64,000 nt of DNA from Erwinia rhapontici. GTDB taxonomy: Bacteria; Pseudomonadota; Gammaproteobacteria; Enterobacterales; Enterobacteriaceae. The stretch lies in NCBI RefSeq assembly GCF_012271765.1, contig NZ_VRKO01000007.1:1-64000 (forward strand), in the 5' to 3' direction. A program made the translations under genes and the position numbers. Under the pieces are notes generated by a model that saw only the letters and a list, made by a program, of their open reading frames with translations, was not told the DNA's origin and did no database searches. Shown one piece after another: positions 8,910-17,276 of the stretch. Each line of letters begins with the position of its first letter. The first letter of the stretch is position 1.

Positions 8910-9667
8910 GTGAACCGATCCGCCTGCGCGGCATTCACAAGCAGTTCTCAGGGAAAACGGTGCTGCGGGATATCAATATGGATATTGCTGCCGGATCGGT
9001 GACGGTGATCCTCGGGCCGTCCGGTTCGGGTAAATCGACGCTGCTGCGCTGCATTAACCATCTTGAGAAACTGGATGCCGGGACGATTCATGTTGGTGAG
9101 TCGCTGGTGGGCTACCGCCGCCGGGGGCAGCATCTGGTGGAGTTACCAGAAAAGCTCGTCGCCGTACAGCGCCAGCGCATCGGGATGGTGTTCCAGCAGT
9201 TTAACCTGTTCCCGCACCGCACCGTGCTGCAAAATATCAGCGATGCCCCGTTGCGTATCCGCCGCGAGAAACGCTCTGTGGTGGAAGCGCGTGCGCTGAA
9301 ACTGCTTGAGCAGGTCGGGCTGGCGCATCGCGCCCAGGCCTGGCCACGCGAGTTATCCGGTGGTCAGCAGCAGCGTGTGGCGATTGCCCGCGCGCTGGCG
9401 ATGGAGCCGGAAGTGATGCTGTTTGATGAACCGACCTCAGCGCTGGACCCGGAGCTGGTGGGCGAGGTGTTACAGGTGATGAAACAGCTGGCGCATTCCG
9501 GTATCACGATGGTGGTGGTGACCCATGAAATCGGCTTTGCCCGCGAGGTCGCCGATAATATCGTGTTTATGGATAATGGCCAGGTGGTGGAAAGCGGTGA
9601 TGCCCGTACTTTGCTGGATAACCCGCAGCACCCGCGCCTGCGCGAGTTTCTGGCCAGCGTTTTGTAA
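8906..9667 (+). CDS. ABC transporter ATP-binding protein, polar amino acid (GlnQ) type
   Basis: Energy-coupling ATPase of the importer, 253 aa, cytosolic face of the inner membrane. Walker A GPSGSGKST (about 36-44), Q-loop FQQFNLFPH, signature LSGGQQQR, Walker B LFDEPTSALD and switch His in VVTHEIGFA are all intact. It is the last gene of the operon that begins at 4423; a strong hairpin follows within 10 bp of the stop. Confidence 0.95.
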   Translation: MSEPIRLRGIHKQFSGKTVLRDINMDIAAGSVTVILGPSGSGKSTLLRCINHLEKLDAGTIHVGESLVGYRRRGQHLVELPEKLVAVQRQRIGMVFQQFNLFPHRTVLQNISDAPLRIRREKRSVVEARALKLLEQVGLAHRAQAWPRELSGGQQQRVAIARALAMEPEVMLFDEPTSALDPELVGEVLQVMKQLAHSGITMVVVTHEIGFAREVADNIVFMDNGQVVESGDARTLLDNPQHPRLREFLASVL

Positions 9668-9672
9668 TGCCA

Positions 9673-9702
9673 TTCTGCCTCCTCCCGGAGGCAGAAGTTT
9701 TG
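9673..9702 (+). terminator. Intrinsic terminator after the ABC importer operon
   Basis: The perfect 10-bp stem TTCTGCCTCC / GGAGGCAGAA (9673-9682 and 9687-9696) has a TCCC loop and is followed by GTTTTGCC. It lies just after the ATPase stop codon. The short T run makes it moderate in strength. Confidence 0.75.
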
Positions 9703-9712
9703 CCTCTGTTAC

Positions 9713-10372
9713 CTAGCTTAACAACCCCGCCGCGACATTCACTGACAACCCCAGAATCGCCAGATTAAACACAAACGAGATCACCGACTGGAGCAGGGCA
9801 ATCTGGCGCATATCGGTGGTGCCTGTTGCCACATCGGCGGTTTGCGAAGCGACGGCGATGGTGAAAGAGAAATAGAGGAAATCCCAGTATCCCGGTTCGT
9901 CGGGCTTTTCCGGGAAGATCATCGGCGTAACGTCCGGCGTGCGATGCAGATAGTGGTGATGGGCGTAATGCATGGCAAAGGCGGTGGGAAGCAGCGCCCA
10001 GGAGAGGATCAGTGTGCTGGCCGTCAGCAGCAGATGGAGAATGCGCGGAGTTCCGCTGAGATCTTTCAGCGACGTCAGTTCCATCAGGATAGCCAGAATG
10101 CTGATCAGACAGGCGAGTGTGACCAGACTTAGCACCAGCCGGGCACTTTCATCCTGGGTTTTGGCGATACGGGGAATATCTTTCGCCGCAGTGCGCAGCA
10201 TCAGACCCCACAGGAAAACCAGATACAGTAGGGCCAGTACGTTCCAGCCGATCAGCAGCCGTTGCAGGATGCCCAGTGAAGTCGGCAGGGCGACGAAACA
10301 GACAAGCCCGGCTGCAATGGATATCAGCAACCGGAGGCGGGCGTGGAGGTAATGGTGCAGGGAAAGACGCAT
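9713..10372 (-). CDS. DUF1345 family membrane protein
   Basis: Integral membrane protein of 219 aa, with spans at about 14-35, 38-60, 80-103, 110-135 and 190-218. The conserved block GYWDFLYFSFTIAVASQTAD identifies DUF1345. The function of the family is not established; weak resemblance to the pore region of ion channels has been noted for this block, but no selectivity filter is seen here. It converges on the preceding ABC operon and is single-gene. Confidence 0.8.
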   Translation of the reverse strand: MRLSLHHYLHARLRLLISIAAGLVCFVALPTSLGILQRLLIGWNVLALLYLVFLWGLMLRTAAKDIPRIAKTQDESARLVLSLVTLACLISILAILMELTSLKDLSGTPRILHLLLTASTLILSWALLPTAFAMHYAHHHYLHRTPDVTPMIFPEKPDEPGYWDFLYFSFTIAVASQTADVATGTTDMRQIALLQSVISFVFNLAILGLSVNVAAGLLS

Positions 10373-10428
10373 GGTGTCAGCTGTTTTTCACAAGAGAAGG
10401 ATAACCTTAACTGTAACTGATAACGTCC

Positions 10429-10457
10429 TTGCGAGCCGTTCTTATCCGAACTAGAAT
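10429..10457 (+). promoter_or_regulatory. Sigma-70 type promoter for the small ORF at 10485
   Basis: The -35 TTGCGA (10429-10434) and -10 TAGAAT (10452-10457) are separated by exactly 17 bp. This predicts a transcript starting near 10464, about 20 nt before the small ORF start codon. Confidence 0.6.
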
Positions 10458-10484
10458 CAGGTCCTGAACAACGGGGCTTCCGAC

Positions 10485-10643
10485 ATGACAAAAAAAACAG
10501 CGCATCATCAAATTACTAAAACTCAAATCTATCGTGCTGTTGCCAGTTCAACTGCGATTGAAACAGGTGTGTCCGTGCAAAAAATCGAGCAGCAGCTCAA
10601 ACTCAATCTGGCTCAGGCAAAAGCCGTTGGCCTCGCCCGTTAG
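10485..10643 (+). CDS. Small basic protein, candidate partner of the Fic protein
   Basis: Unrecognised 52-aa ORF beginning MTKKTAHHQITKTQIY and ending QAKAVGLAR. It is preceded by GGGG about 8 nt upstream of the ATG and by a good sigma-70 promoter with 17-bp spacing. It is tail-to-tail with the Fic gene, overlapping its stop by 4 bp. The segment SSTAIETG near the middle resembles, but does not match, the antitoxin motif [S/T]xxxE[G/N] that blocks Fic active sites. The sequence is rich in Lys, Gln and Ala and probably helical. The antitoxin role is inference; it could equally be an unrelated small protein. Confidence 0.45.
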   Translation: MTKKTAHHQITKTQIYRAVASSTAIETGVSVQKIEQQLKLNLAQAKAVGLAR

Positions 10644-11254
10644 TCTGGCACAATGTCGCCGACCAGTTGCAGCATAGGGCGGTAATTACCGGATATTCCT
10701 GCCTGGATAGCCTTAAAATAAAACGTCTTATGTTCGTCCCACAGACTGTAATCCAGTAACCCTCTTCCCGCCCGGACTGCCAGCGCATCACACAACAGCC
10801 GTGATAAACGTCCGTTGCCCTCCCGGAAGGGATGGATCAAAATGAATTCCACATGACTTTCAGCCAGATAGCGAACCAGCTCCGTGCGGGATAAGGAATT
10901 CAGCTCGCCAGAATTGACAAGAAATTGTCTTTCGAAATTATCAATAAGAAGCGGAACCCTGCTGGCTGCGGCAAACTGGAACCCGTCTTTCGCCAGGTTA
11001 GCGTTACGCAGTCTCCCTGCCCAGTCGTACACATTACCCAGCCACTGACGATGCCATTCGCGGATAACGGCAAAAGTGAGCGTTGCGGGAGGCTGAGAAC
11101 CGATAAACAGATGTTCATACAGCATCAGTAGCAAGCCAGACTCCAGAGCCTCCATATCTTCTGCATCGGTGATCCCTCGTTTATTTGCTAATACCCGATC
11201 ACCGGAACCGGGCTGATACCGCTCTTCTGCGGAATGAAGCACATATTTTGACAA
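10640..11254 (-). CDS. fic: Fic/DOC family protein (putative AMP transferase)
   Basis: Fic-fold enzyme that would transfer AMP or a similar nucleotide moiety from ATP to a hydroxyl side chain of a target protein. The catalytic motif HPFREGNGR is at residues 141-149, with all key residues present. At 204 aa it is close to the size of small class I Fic toxins. No [S/T]xxxE[G/N] inhibitory helix is visible at either end, so inhibition in trans would be expected. The start chosen is a TTG at 11254 because GGAGGT sits 6 nt upstream; a longer frame from 11272 contains that Shine-Dalgarno sequence inside it. It is convergent with the small ORF at 10485-10643. Confidence 0.85.
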   Translation of the reverse strand: MSKYVLHSAEERYQPGSGDRVLANKRGITDAEDMEALESGLLLMLYEHLFIGSQPPATLTFAVIREWHRQWLGNVYDWAGRLRNANLAKDGFQFAAASRVPLLIDNFERQFLVNSGELNSLSRTELVRYLAESHVEFILIHPFREGNGRLSRLLCDALAVRAGRGLLDYSLWDEHKTFYFKAIQAGISGNYRPMLQLVGDIVPD

Positions 11255-11389
11255 GCACTGACCTCCGCCCAAATATCCTCATGACCAGGGCGATCATAGT
11301 GTGTTGTGCGGATATCATTCAACGCCTAATGTTGAGTCAAGTTTCGGATGGCTGAAAAACAGATCCGCTGATTGGGCCAAAAAATTAAT

Positions 11390-13081
11390 TTACGCCATCT
11401 GCTCCTGCTGCCACGGGTAGCGACCGGTACCCGGAACGGCGGTCATCAGTTGCCGGGTATACGGATGGCGCGGGGCCTTCCACAGCGCCGTGCGCTCGGC
11501 ACTCTCGACGATTTTCCCCTGCTGCATCACCATCACCCGGTCGGCAATATATCGGACCACCGCCAGGTCGTGCGAAATAAACAGATAGGACAGCGACATC
11601 TCGTGTTTCAGCGCCACCAGCAGATTGAGGATCTGGGCCTGCACTGAGACATCCAGCGCGGAAACCGCTTCATCACAGATCACCAGCTCAGGTTCTACAA
11701 TCAACGCACGGGCAATGCCGATACGCTGACGCTGGCCGCCGGAAAACTCGTGGGGATAGCGCTGCACACTGTTCTGCGCCAGGCCAACGCGATCGAGCAT
11801 GGTGCGGATTTTTTTATCGCGCAGGCGTGCATCCTTAATGCCTTTTACCCGCAGCACGCTGTCGAGAATCGCCCCAACGCTGCGGCGGGGATTCAGTGAA
11901 CCGTAAGGATCCTGAAAAATCATCTGAACCTTGTCACGCAGCGGCTGCAACTGTGTATTGTTTTGCTGGCTGATATCCACCCCTGCCAGCAGGATCTCGC
12001 CTTCAGCTGGCTTCAGCAGCCGCAGCAGCGTGCGCGACAGGGTGGATTTTCCGCACCCGGATTCACCCACCAGGCCGAGGGTTTCCCCCGGCGAAAGATC
12101 AAAACTGACGTCATCCACCGCGCGTATGCGTTCACCCTGCTGAACATAGTCGGTACTGAGATGGCGTACCGATAACAGCGGGGCGGCGTGGGGATCCCGC
12201 GGGGCAAACTCCAGTACCGGTGGCGTAAACAGGCTGAAAGCCGTCTGCGATGTGGCATCAGGCTGCTGGCGGATCTCCGTCAGGCGCTGCTGCGGATAGT
12301 GCAGGCTGTCCTGATGGTGTAACGAACTGGCGATCAGCCCGCGGGTATAAGGATGTTGTGGGTCGGCAAACAGGCGGTCGCAGACCGCTTCTTCCACTTT
12401 TTCTCCCCGCACCATCACCGCCACCCGGTCGGCGCGCTCCGCTACCAGCCCGAGATCGTGCGTAATCAACAGGACGCCCATCGATAGCTGCTGGCGCAGG
12501 TTATCCAGCAGTTCGAGGATCTGCTGCTGTACCGTGACGTCCAGCGCGGTAGTAGGTTCATCGGCAATCAGTAACCGGGGTTCGCAGGCCACCGCCATTG
12601 CAATCATCACGCGCTGCCGCTGCCCGCCGGAGAGCTGGTGGGCGTAGCTGTCGATACGCTGATGAGGGGAGGGGATGCGCACCAGATCCAGCAGTTCAAT
12701 GGCCCGGCGTCGTGCGGCTGCCCGGCTCAGCGGCTGATGAATGGTCAGTGCCTCAATCAGCTGACTGCCGAGAGTATGAACCGGATGCAGCGAGGTCATC
12801 GGTTCCTGGAAAATCATGGCGATCTGGCTGCCACGTAGGGCGCGTAACTGCTGTGGCGTGCGCGTAAGCAAATCTACGCCATCGAACAGAATGCGCCCCT
12901 GACGGCGGGCCTGCGGTGGCAGCAGACCCGGGATCGCCAGCGCGGTCGTCGATTTCCCACAACCGGATTCACCCACCAGCGCCAGCAACTCCCGCGAGCG
13001 CAGCGTCAGGTCCAGCTGGTGCACCGCACGGTGGCCGGGGAAATCAATACTCAGTTGTTCAATTTTCAGTAACGGATTCAT
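11390..13081 (-). CDS. Fused double ATP-binding protein of a peptide-type ABC importer (GsiA/DppDF-like)
   Basis: Single 563-aa protein with two complete nucleotide-binding domains of the dipeptide/oligopeptide class. First half: Walker [10 protein letters not shown] (about 37-45), signature [14 protein letters not shown], Walker [13 protein letters not shown]. Second half: GESGCGKST (about 340), signature [15 protein letters not shown], Walker [13 protein letters not shown]. Both halves look active. It is downstream of, and overlaps by 4 bp, the permease gene at 13078. The binding protein of this system is most likely the family 5 protein at 18961 on the opposite strand, which implies a split, divergently transcribed transporter. 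Confidence 0.93.
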   Translation of the reverse strand: MNPLLKIEQLSIDFPGHRAVHQLDLTLRSRELLALVGESGCGKSTTALAIPGLLPPQARRQGRILFDGVDLLTRTPQQLRALRGSQIAMIFQEPMTSLHPVHTLGSQLIEALTIHQPLSRAAARRRAIELLDLVRIPSPHQRIDSYAHQLSGGQRQRVMIAMAVACEPRLLIADEPTTALDVTVQQQILELLDNLRQQLSMGVLLITHDLGLVAERADRVAVMVRGEKVEEAVCDRLFADPQHPYTRGLIASSLHHQDSLHYPQQRLTEIRQQPDATSQTAFSLFTPPVLEFAPRDPHAAPLLSVRHLSTDYVQQGERIRAVDDVSFDLSPGETLGLVGESGCGKSTLSRTLLRLLKPAEGEILLAGVDISQQNNTQLQPLRDKVQMIFQDPYGSLNPRRSVGAILDSVLRVKGIKDARLRDKKIRTMLDRVGLAQNSVQRYPHEFSGGQRQRIGIARALIVEPELVICDEAVSALDVSVQAQILNLLVALKHEMSLSYLFISHDLAVVRYIADRVMVMQQGKIVESAERTALWKAPRHPYTRQLMTAVPGTGRYPWQQEQMA

Positions 13082-13959
13082 GGGTGCTGCCTCAGTCGTG
13101 GATTGAGCGCATCATTCAGCGCATCGCCCAGCAGATTCAGGGAGAGAACCGCCAGCACCAGCGCCAGGCCAGGAACCGCAGTCAGATACCAGTCGGTGCG
13201 CAGCATCTCGCGACCGCTGCCAATCATCGATCCCCAACTGATCTGATTAGGGTCGCCAAGGCCGAGAAAGGCCAGCGCGGACTCCATTAAAATGGCATTC
13301 GCCACCATGACCGAAGCGGTCACAATCAGCGAGGGCAGCGTGGCGGGCAACATCTCCTGCACCATAATGCGCAGCGACGAGAACCCCTGAGTGCGTGCGG
13401 CAAGAATAAACTCAGCTTCACGCAGTACGCGAAATTCGGCACGCACCAGTCTGGCGACGGTCGGCCAGGAGGTGAAGCCAATCGCCAGGGCAATCAGCGT
13501 CACCGAGGGCGTGGTAATGGCGACGGCAATTACAACCAGCAGAAACGCCGGCATGGTCTGAAACAGGGTCGTCAGCCGCAGCAACGCACTGTCGATGGCG
13601 CCGCCATACCAGCCGCTCAGGCCACCCACCACCACACCCACCACCAGGCTGACCAGCGCGGCGCTCAGGCCAATAGTCAGTGACACTCGCGATCCGTGGA
13701 AAATACCGGCGGCCAGATCGCGGCCCATCGCATCGCTGCCCAGCAGCCACTGAGATTCCGCACCGGGCCACAACAGCGGCGTGGTTACCATATCCAGCGG
13801 GTCACCGGGATAAAAGACGTCAGCGCCAAGCGCCATAATAACAATCAGCAACAACAGGATAAGACCGGTTACGCCAGCGGGATTTCGCAACAGCTGGCGC
13901 AGCGCCCGCCGACGGGGAGAAGCATGTAATACCAGTTCCGGGTTCAATAACGTCATCAT
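13078..13959 (-). CDS. Peptide-type ABC permease, DppC/GsiD-like
   Basis: Inner-membrane subunit, 293 aa. It shows the N-terminal OppC-type leader span (LRQLLRNPAGVTGLILLLLI) followed by the periplasmic loop GADVFYPGDPLDM and HWLLGSD-like sequence (SQWLLGSDAMGRDLAAGIFHG), typical of DppC proteins. The coupling loop EAEFILAARTQGFS lies in the C-terminal half. Its start overlaps the stop of the DppB-like gene by 1 nt, and its end overlaps the ATPase gene by 4 nt. Confidence 0.92.
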   Translation of the reverse strand: MMTLLNPELVLHASPRRRALRQLLRNPAGVTGLILLLLIVIMALGADVFYPGDPLDMVTTPLLWPGAESQWLLGSDAMGRDLAAGIFHGSRVSLTIGLSAALVSLVVGVVVGGLSGWYGGAIDSALLRLTTLFQTMPAFLLVVIAVAITTPSVTLIALAIGFTSWPTVARLVRAEFRVLREAEFILAARTQGFSSLRIMVQEMLPATLPSLIVTASVMVANAILMESALAFLGLGDPNQISWGSMIGSGREMLRTDWYLTAVPGLALVLAVLSLNLLGDALNDALNPRLRQHP

Positions 13960-14948
13960 CAGGCCTTAATGCGCGGGTCGAGGGCCGCGTGCAGTAAATC
14001 AACCAACAGGTTGGTGACAATCACCAGCAAGGAGGAAAACAGCAGGATCCCCAGCAGCACGTTAAAATCGCGTGCCATCACCGCATCCAGCGCCAGTCGC
14101 CCCAGCCCCGGCCAGGAAAAGACGGTTTCCACCACTGCCGCGCCGCTCAGCAGCGTGGCCATATGCATGCCTGCAACGGTAGTGACCGGGATCAGGGCGG
14201 TACGCAGGATATGACGCAACGCGACCCGCAGCGGGTGAACCCCTTTGGCATGGGCGGTGCGGATATAGTCTTGGTGGGTGATCTCCAGCATGGTGGCACG
14301 CGTCAGGCGGGCGTAGATGGCGATAAAGAAGCTGGCGAGCGCGAGCACCGGCAGCACGGCATGGCGCAGGCGGTCGGTCAGCGCGGCCAGCCCGTGCAGA
14401 TCGGCGCCCAACGTCAGGTTACCGCCGCTCGGCAGCCAGCCCAGCCTGACGGAAAAAAGCACCAGCAGCATCAGGCCGATCCAGAATCCGGGTAGTGAAT
14501 AGAGCAGCAACACCAGCAGTGAAATCACCCGATCCCCCCAGCGGTTAACATTAATCGCCATCAAAGCACCGAGCAGCAGCCCAAAGAACACCGCCAGCGC
14601 CTGGGCGGCCAGCATCAGAAACAATGTATTGGGTAAGCGGGAGAGGATCAGCTCCGTCACCGGAGTATTAAAACGCGGTGAGAACCCGAGATTAAAGTGG
14701 GCGATATTGTTCAGCCAGTGCAGGAACTGCTGCCACGAGGACTGGTCCAGCCCGTACTGCTGGCGCAGCAGAGTCAGCGTGGCCTCGCTGGCACCGCCTG
14801 ATTCCCCGGCCATCACATCGGCGGCATCGCCGGGCACGAACTGCAGCACGATAAACATGATCACCAGAATGCCAAGAACCGTCGGAATGGCATGCCACAG
14901 CGTGCGCAGCAGAGTAAGAGAGAGACGTTTCCAGACATTCATAACCAT
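13959..14948 (-). CDS. Peptide-type ABC permease, DppB/GsiC-like
   Basis: Inner-membrane subunit that pairs with the DppC-like permease, 329 aa from the chosen start. An N-terminal span (TVLGILVIMFIVLQF) is followed by PGDAADV, the family-typical periplasmic segment, and five further spans. The coupling loop is HQDYIRTAHAKGVHPLRV. Start at 14948 is preferred because GCGGA lies 5 nt upstream; ATG codons at 14975 (nine extra residues) and 14942 are alternatives. It is first in the minus-strand transport operon and divergent from hyuA across about 210 bp. Confidence 0.9.
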   Translation of the reverse strand: MVMNVWKRLSLTLLRTLWHAIPTVLGILVIMFIVLQFVPGDAADVMAGESGGASEATLTLLRQQYGLDQSSWQQFLHWLNNIAHFNLGFSPRFNTPVTELILSRLPNTLFLMLAAQALAVFFGLLLGALMAINVNRWGDRVISLLVLLLYSLPGFWIGLMLLVLFSVRLGWLPSGGNLTLGADLHGLAALTDRLRHAVLPVLALASFFIAIYARLTRATMLEITHQDYIRTAHAKGVHPLRVALRHILRTALIPVTTVAGMHMATLLSGAAVVETVFSWPGLGRLALDAVMARDFNVLLGILLFSSLLVIVTNLLVDLLHAALDPRIKA

Positions 14949-15158
14949 CGGTTTCCGCTTCAGAAAATTTTGCATCAGCGAGAGAAACTAGCAGACCTGC
15001 AGGTGACGAATTAATGCTTTTTCTGCCGAAGTAAAGCAGGAAAACGAACAAGCAACTTAGGTGAAATACGGGTTAACAAATCACAATAACTCAGTAGTCG
15101 CGCTCCGCTAACTCCCTCTAAATATCCCCCTGTTTATTGACCGTCAAAAGGAAAAGCT

Positions 15159-17276
15159 ATGTCCGGATTAACAACACCGCCCGGCAGCCTGCGGCTGGCG
15201 GTGGACGTGGGGGGCACGTTCACCGATGTGGTACTGCTGGCCGGGGAAGCGCGCTATACCACCAAAGTGCTGACCACCGCGGGTAACCCGGAAGAAGGGG
15301 TGATTACAGGTATTGATGATGTGCTGCAACAGGCTGGGCGACCGCTCTCCGCCGTCAGCCAGTTGATCCTGGGAACCACGCTGGCGACCAACGCCTTAAT
15401 TGAACGTAAAGGGGCGCGAACCGCGTTAATCACCACCGCAGGTTTTCGCGATCTGGTGGAGATTGGTCAGGAAGATCGCTTTGCCCAGTACGATCTGCTG
15501 CTGCAAAAACCACAACCGCTGGTGGCGCGGCACTGGCGCTTTGGCGTGCAGGAACGGATTGATGCAGCAGGCCAGGTACTGACGCCGCTCGATGAACCGC
15601 AGGTGCTGGCGATTGCCGATCAGCTGCGTGAACAGCGCATCGAGAGTGTCGCCATCGTTCTGCTGCAAAGCTTCGTCAACCCGCGCCACGAGCAGCGGAT
15701 TGCCGAACTGCTGCGCGAAGCACTGCCCGCACTGACGCTGACGCTGTCGAGTGAAGTATGCCCGGAAATTCGTGAGTATGAACGCTTGTCGACGGCCTGC
15801 GCCAATGCCTATGTTCAGCCGCTGATTGCGGGATATCTCACCCGGCTGGAACAGCAACTGGGCGAACGCGGCCTCCAGGTTCCGCTGTTTTTAATGACCT
15901 CTGGCGGTGGCATCACCACGCTGGAAAACGGCATTCATCAGCCGGTCCGTCTGGTGGAGTCCGGGCCTGCGGGCGGCGCGATCCTCGCCCGCCAGATTGG
16001 TGAACAGTTACAGCAACCCGGCATTCTCTCCTTCGATATGGGCGGCACCACCGCCAAAATCTGTTTTATCGACAACTATCAGCCGCAGATCTCGCGCAGC
16101 TTTGAATTTGGTCGCGCCCATCGTCATCAGAAAGGATCGGGTTTGCCGCTGCGTATTCCGGTCATTGAGATGGTCGAGATCGGCGCGGGCGGCGGATCGG
16201 TAGCGCGCATCGACAGCCTGAAACGCATCCAGGTCGGGCCGGATAGCGCGGGTTCTGCACCAGGCCCGGCCAGCTACGGCCTTGGCGGTGAACTGGCGAC
16301 GGTGACCGATGCCAACCTGCAACGGGGAGTGATTGACCCGGACAGTTTTGCCCGCGGCAAGGTACAGCTTGATCGGCAGAAAGCCACGGCGGCCATCGAT
16401 CAGCATATTGCCACGCCGCTCGGCGTCACGGTGGAGGTGGCTGCCGCCGGGATTGCGCAGATCGTGGTGGAAAACATGGCGAACGCCGCGCGCGTGCACG
16501 GCACGGAGCTGGGAAAAAATGCTGCCCGTTATACCCTGGTGGCGTTTGGCGGTGCCGCACCGTTACAGGCCGCCAGCCTGGCGCGCAAGCTGGGTATTCG
16601 ACGCGTGGTGATCCCGCGTTCGGCGGGAGTGGGATCGGCGCTGGGGTTCCTCTGGGCGCCGGTGGCGTTTCAGGCGGTACGCAGTTTCTATCAGCCGCTG
16701 GCACGGATTAACCGCGAAGCGGTGGACCAGGTACTGGCTGGGCTGGAGCAGCAGGCCCGTGACATTGTCACGCAGGCGGCGGGTGATACCGCGCTGACGG
16801 TGCAGCGCAGTGCGCTGTTGCGCTACGCCGGGCAGGGCCATGAAGTCAGTGTCGCGCTGCCAGAAGGCGAACTCTCCTCAGAGACGGTACAACAACTCGC
16901 CGTGCGTTTCGCCACGGTGTATCGCGAACTCTATGGCCGCAGCCTGGATACCGTGCCGGTGGAGGCGATCAGCTGGACGGTGAACGTCAGCACCACGCCG
17001 CCACCAGCGACCGCCGATGACGTGTCTGAACCGACGCAGTCCGTCAGCGCCGCGCAGCGCAGCGGGGTGCGCCGCCTGCTGGATGCGCAACATCAGTGGC
17101 ATGAGGTTGCGGTCTATCAGCGCGAGACCCTGCCGCAACAGCAGCGGGTACCGGGTCCGGCACTGATTGTTGAGGAGGAAACCACCACGCTGGTGGAAGC
17201 GGGATTTGATGCCTGGCTGACGCCGCACGGTCACCTGATCCTCAACCGCCACGATGACATCACGGAGGCAAAATGA
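15159..17276 (+). CDS. hyuA: Hydantoinase/oxoprolinase subunit A (HyuA)
   Basis: ATP-dependent amidohydrolase subunit, 705 aa, full length for HyuA. The N-terminal DVGGTFTDVV (about residues 12-21) and internal LSFDMGGTTAKI are the ASKHA-type phosphate-binding motifs; GAGGGSVARID and VAFGGAAPLQA are further family blocks. With HyuB it would open a cyclic amide such as N-methylhydantoin, hydantoin or 5-oxoproline at the cost of ATP. It heads an operon with hyuB, a family 5 binding protein and a flavin oxidase, overlapping hyuB by ATGA. An AAAGGAAAAG Shine-Dalgarno sequence precedes the ATG. Confidence 0.93.
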   Translation: MSGLTTPPGSLRLAVDVGGTFTDVVLLAGEARYTTKVLTTAGNPEEGVITGIDDVLQQAGRPLSAVSQLILGTTLATNALIERKGARTALITTAGFRDLVEIGQEDRFAQYDLLLQKPQPLVARHWRFGVQERIDAAGQVLTPLDEPQVLAIADQLREQRIESVAIVLLQSFVNPRHEQRIAELLREALPALTLTLSSEVCPEIREYERLSTACANAYVQPLIAGYLTRLEQQLGERGLQVPLFLMTSGGGITTLENGIHQPVRLVESGPAGGAILARQIGEQLQQPGILSFDMGGTTAKICFIDNYQPQISRSFEFGRAHRHQKGSGLPLRIPVIEMVEIGAGGGSVARIDSLKRIQVGPDSAGSAPGPASYGLGGELATVTDANLQRGVIDPDSFARGKVQLDRQKATAAIDQHIATPLGVTVEVAAAGIAQIVVENMANAARVHGTELGKNAARYTLVAFGGAAPLQAASLARKLGIRRVVIPRSAGVGSALGFLWAPVAFQAVRSFYQPLARINREAVDQVLAGLEQQARDIVTQAAGDTALTVQRSALLRYAGQGHEVSVALPEGELSSETVQQLAVRFATVYRELYGRSLDTVPVEAISWTVNVSTTPPPATADDVSEPTQSVSAAQRSGVRRLLDAQHQWHEVAVYQRETLPQQQRVPGPALIVEEETTTLVEAGFDAWLTPHGHLILNRHDDITEAK

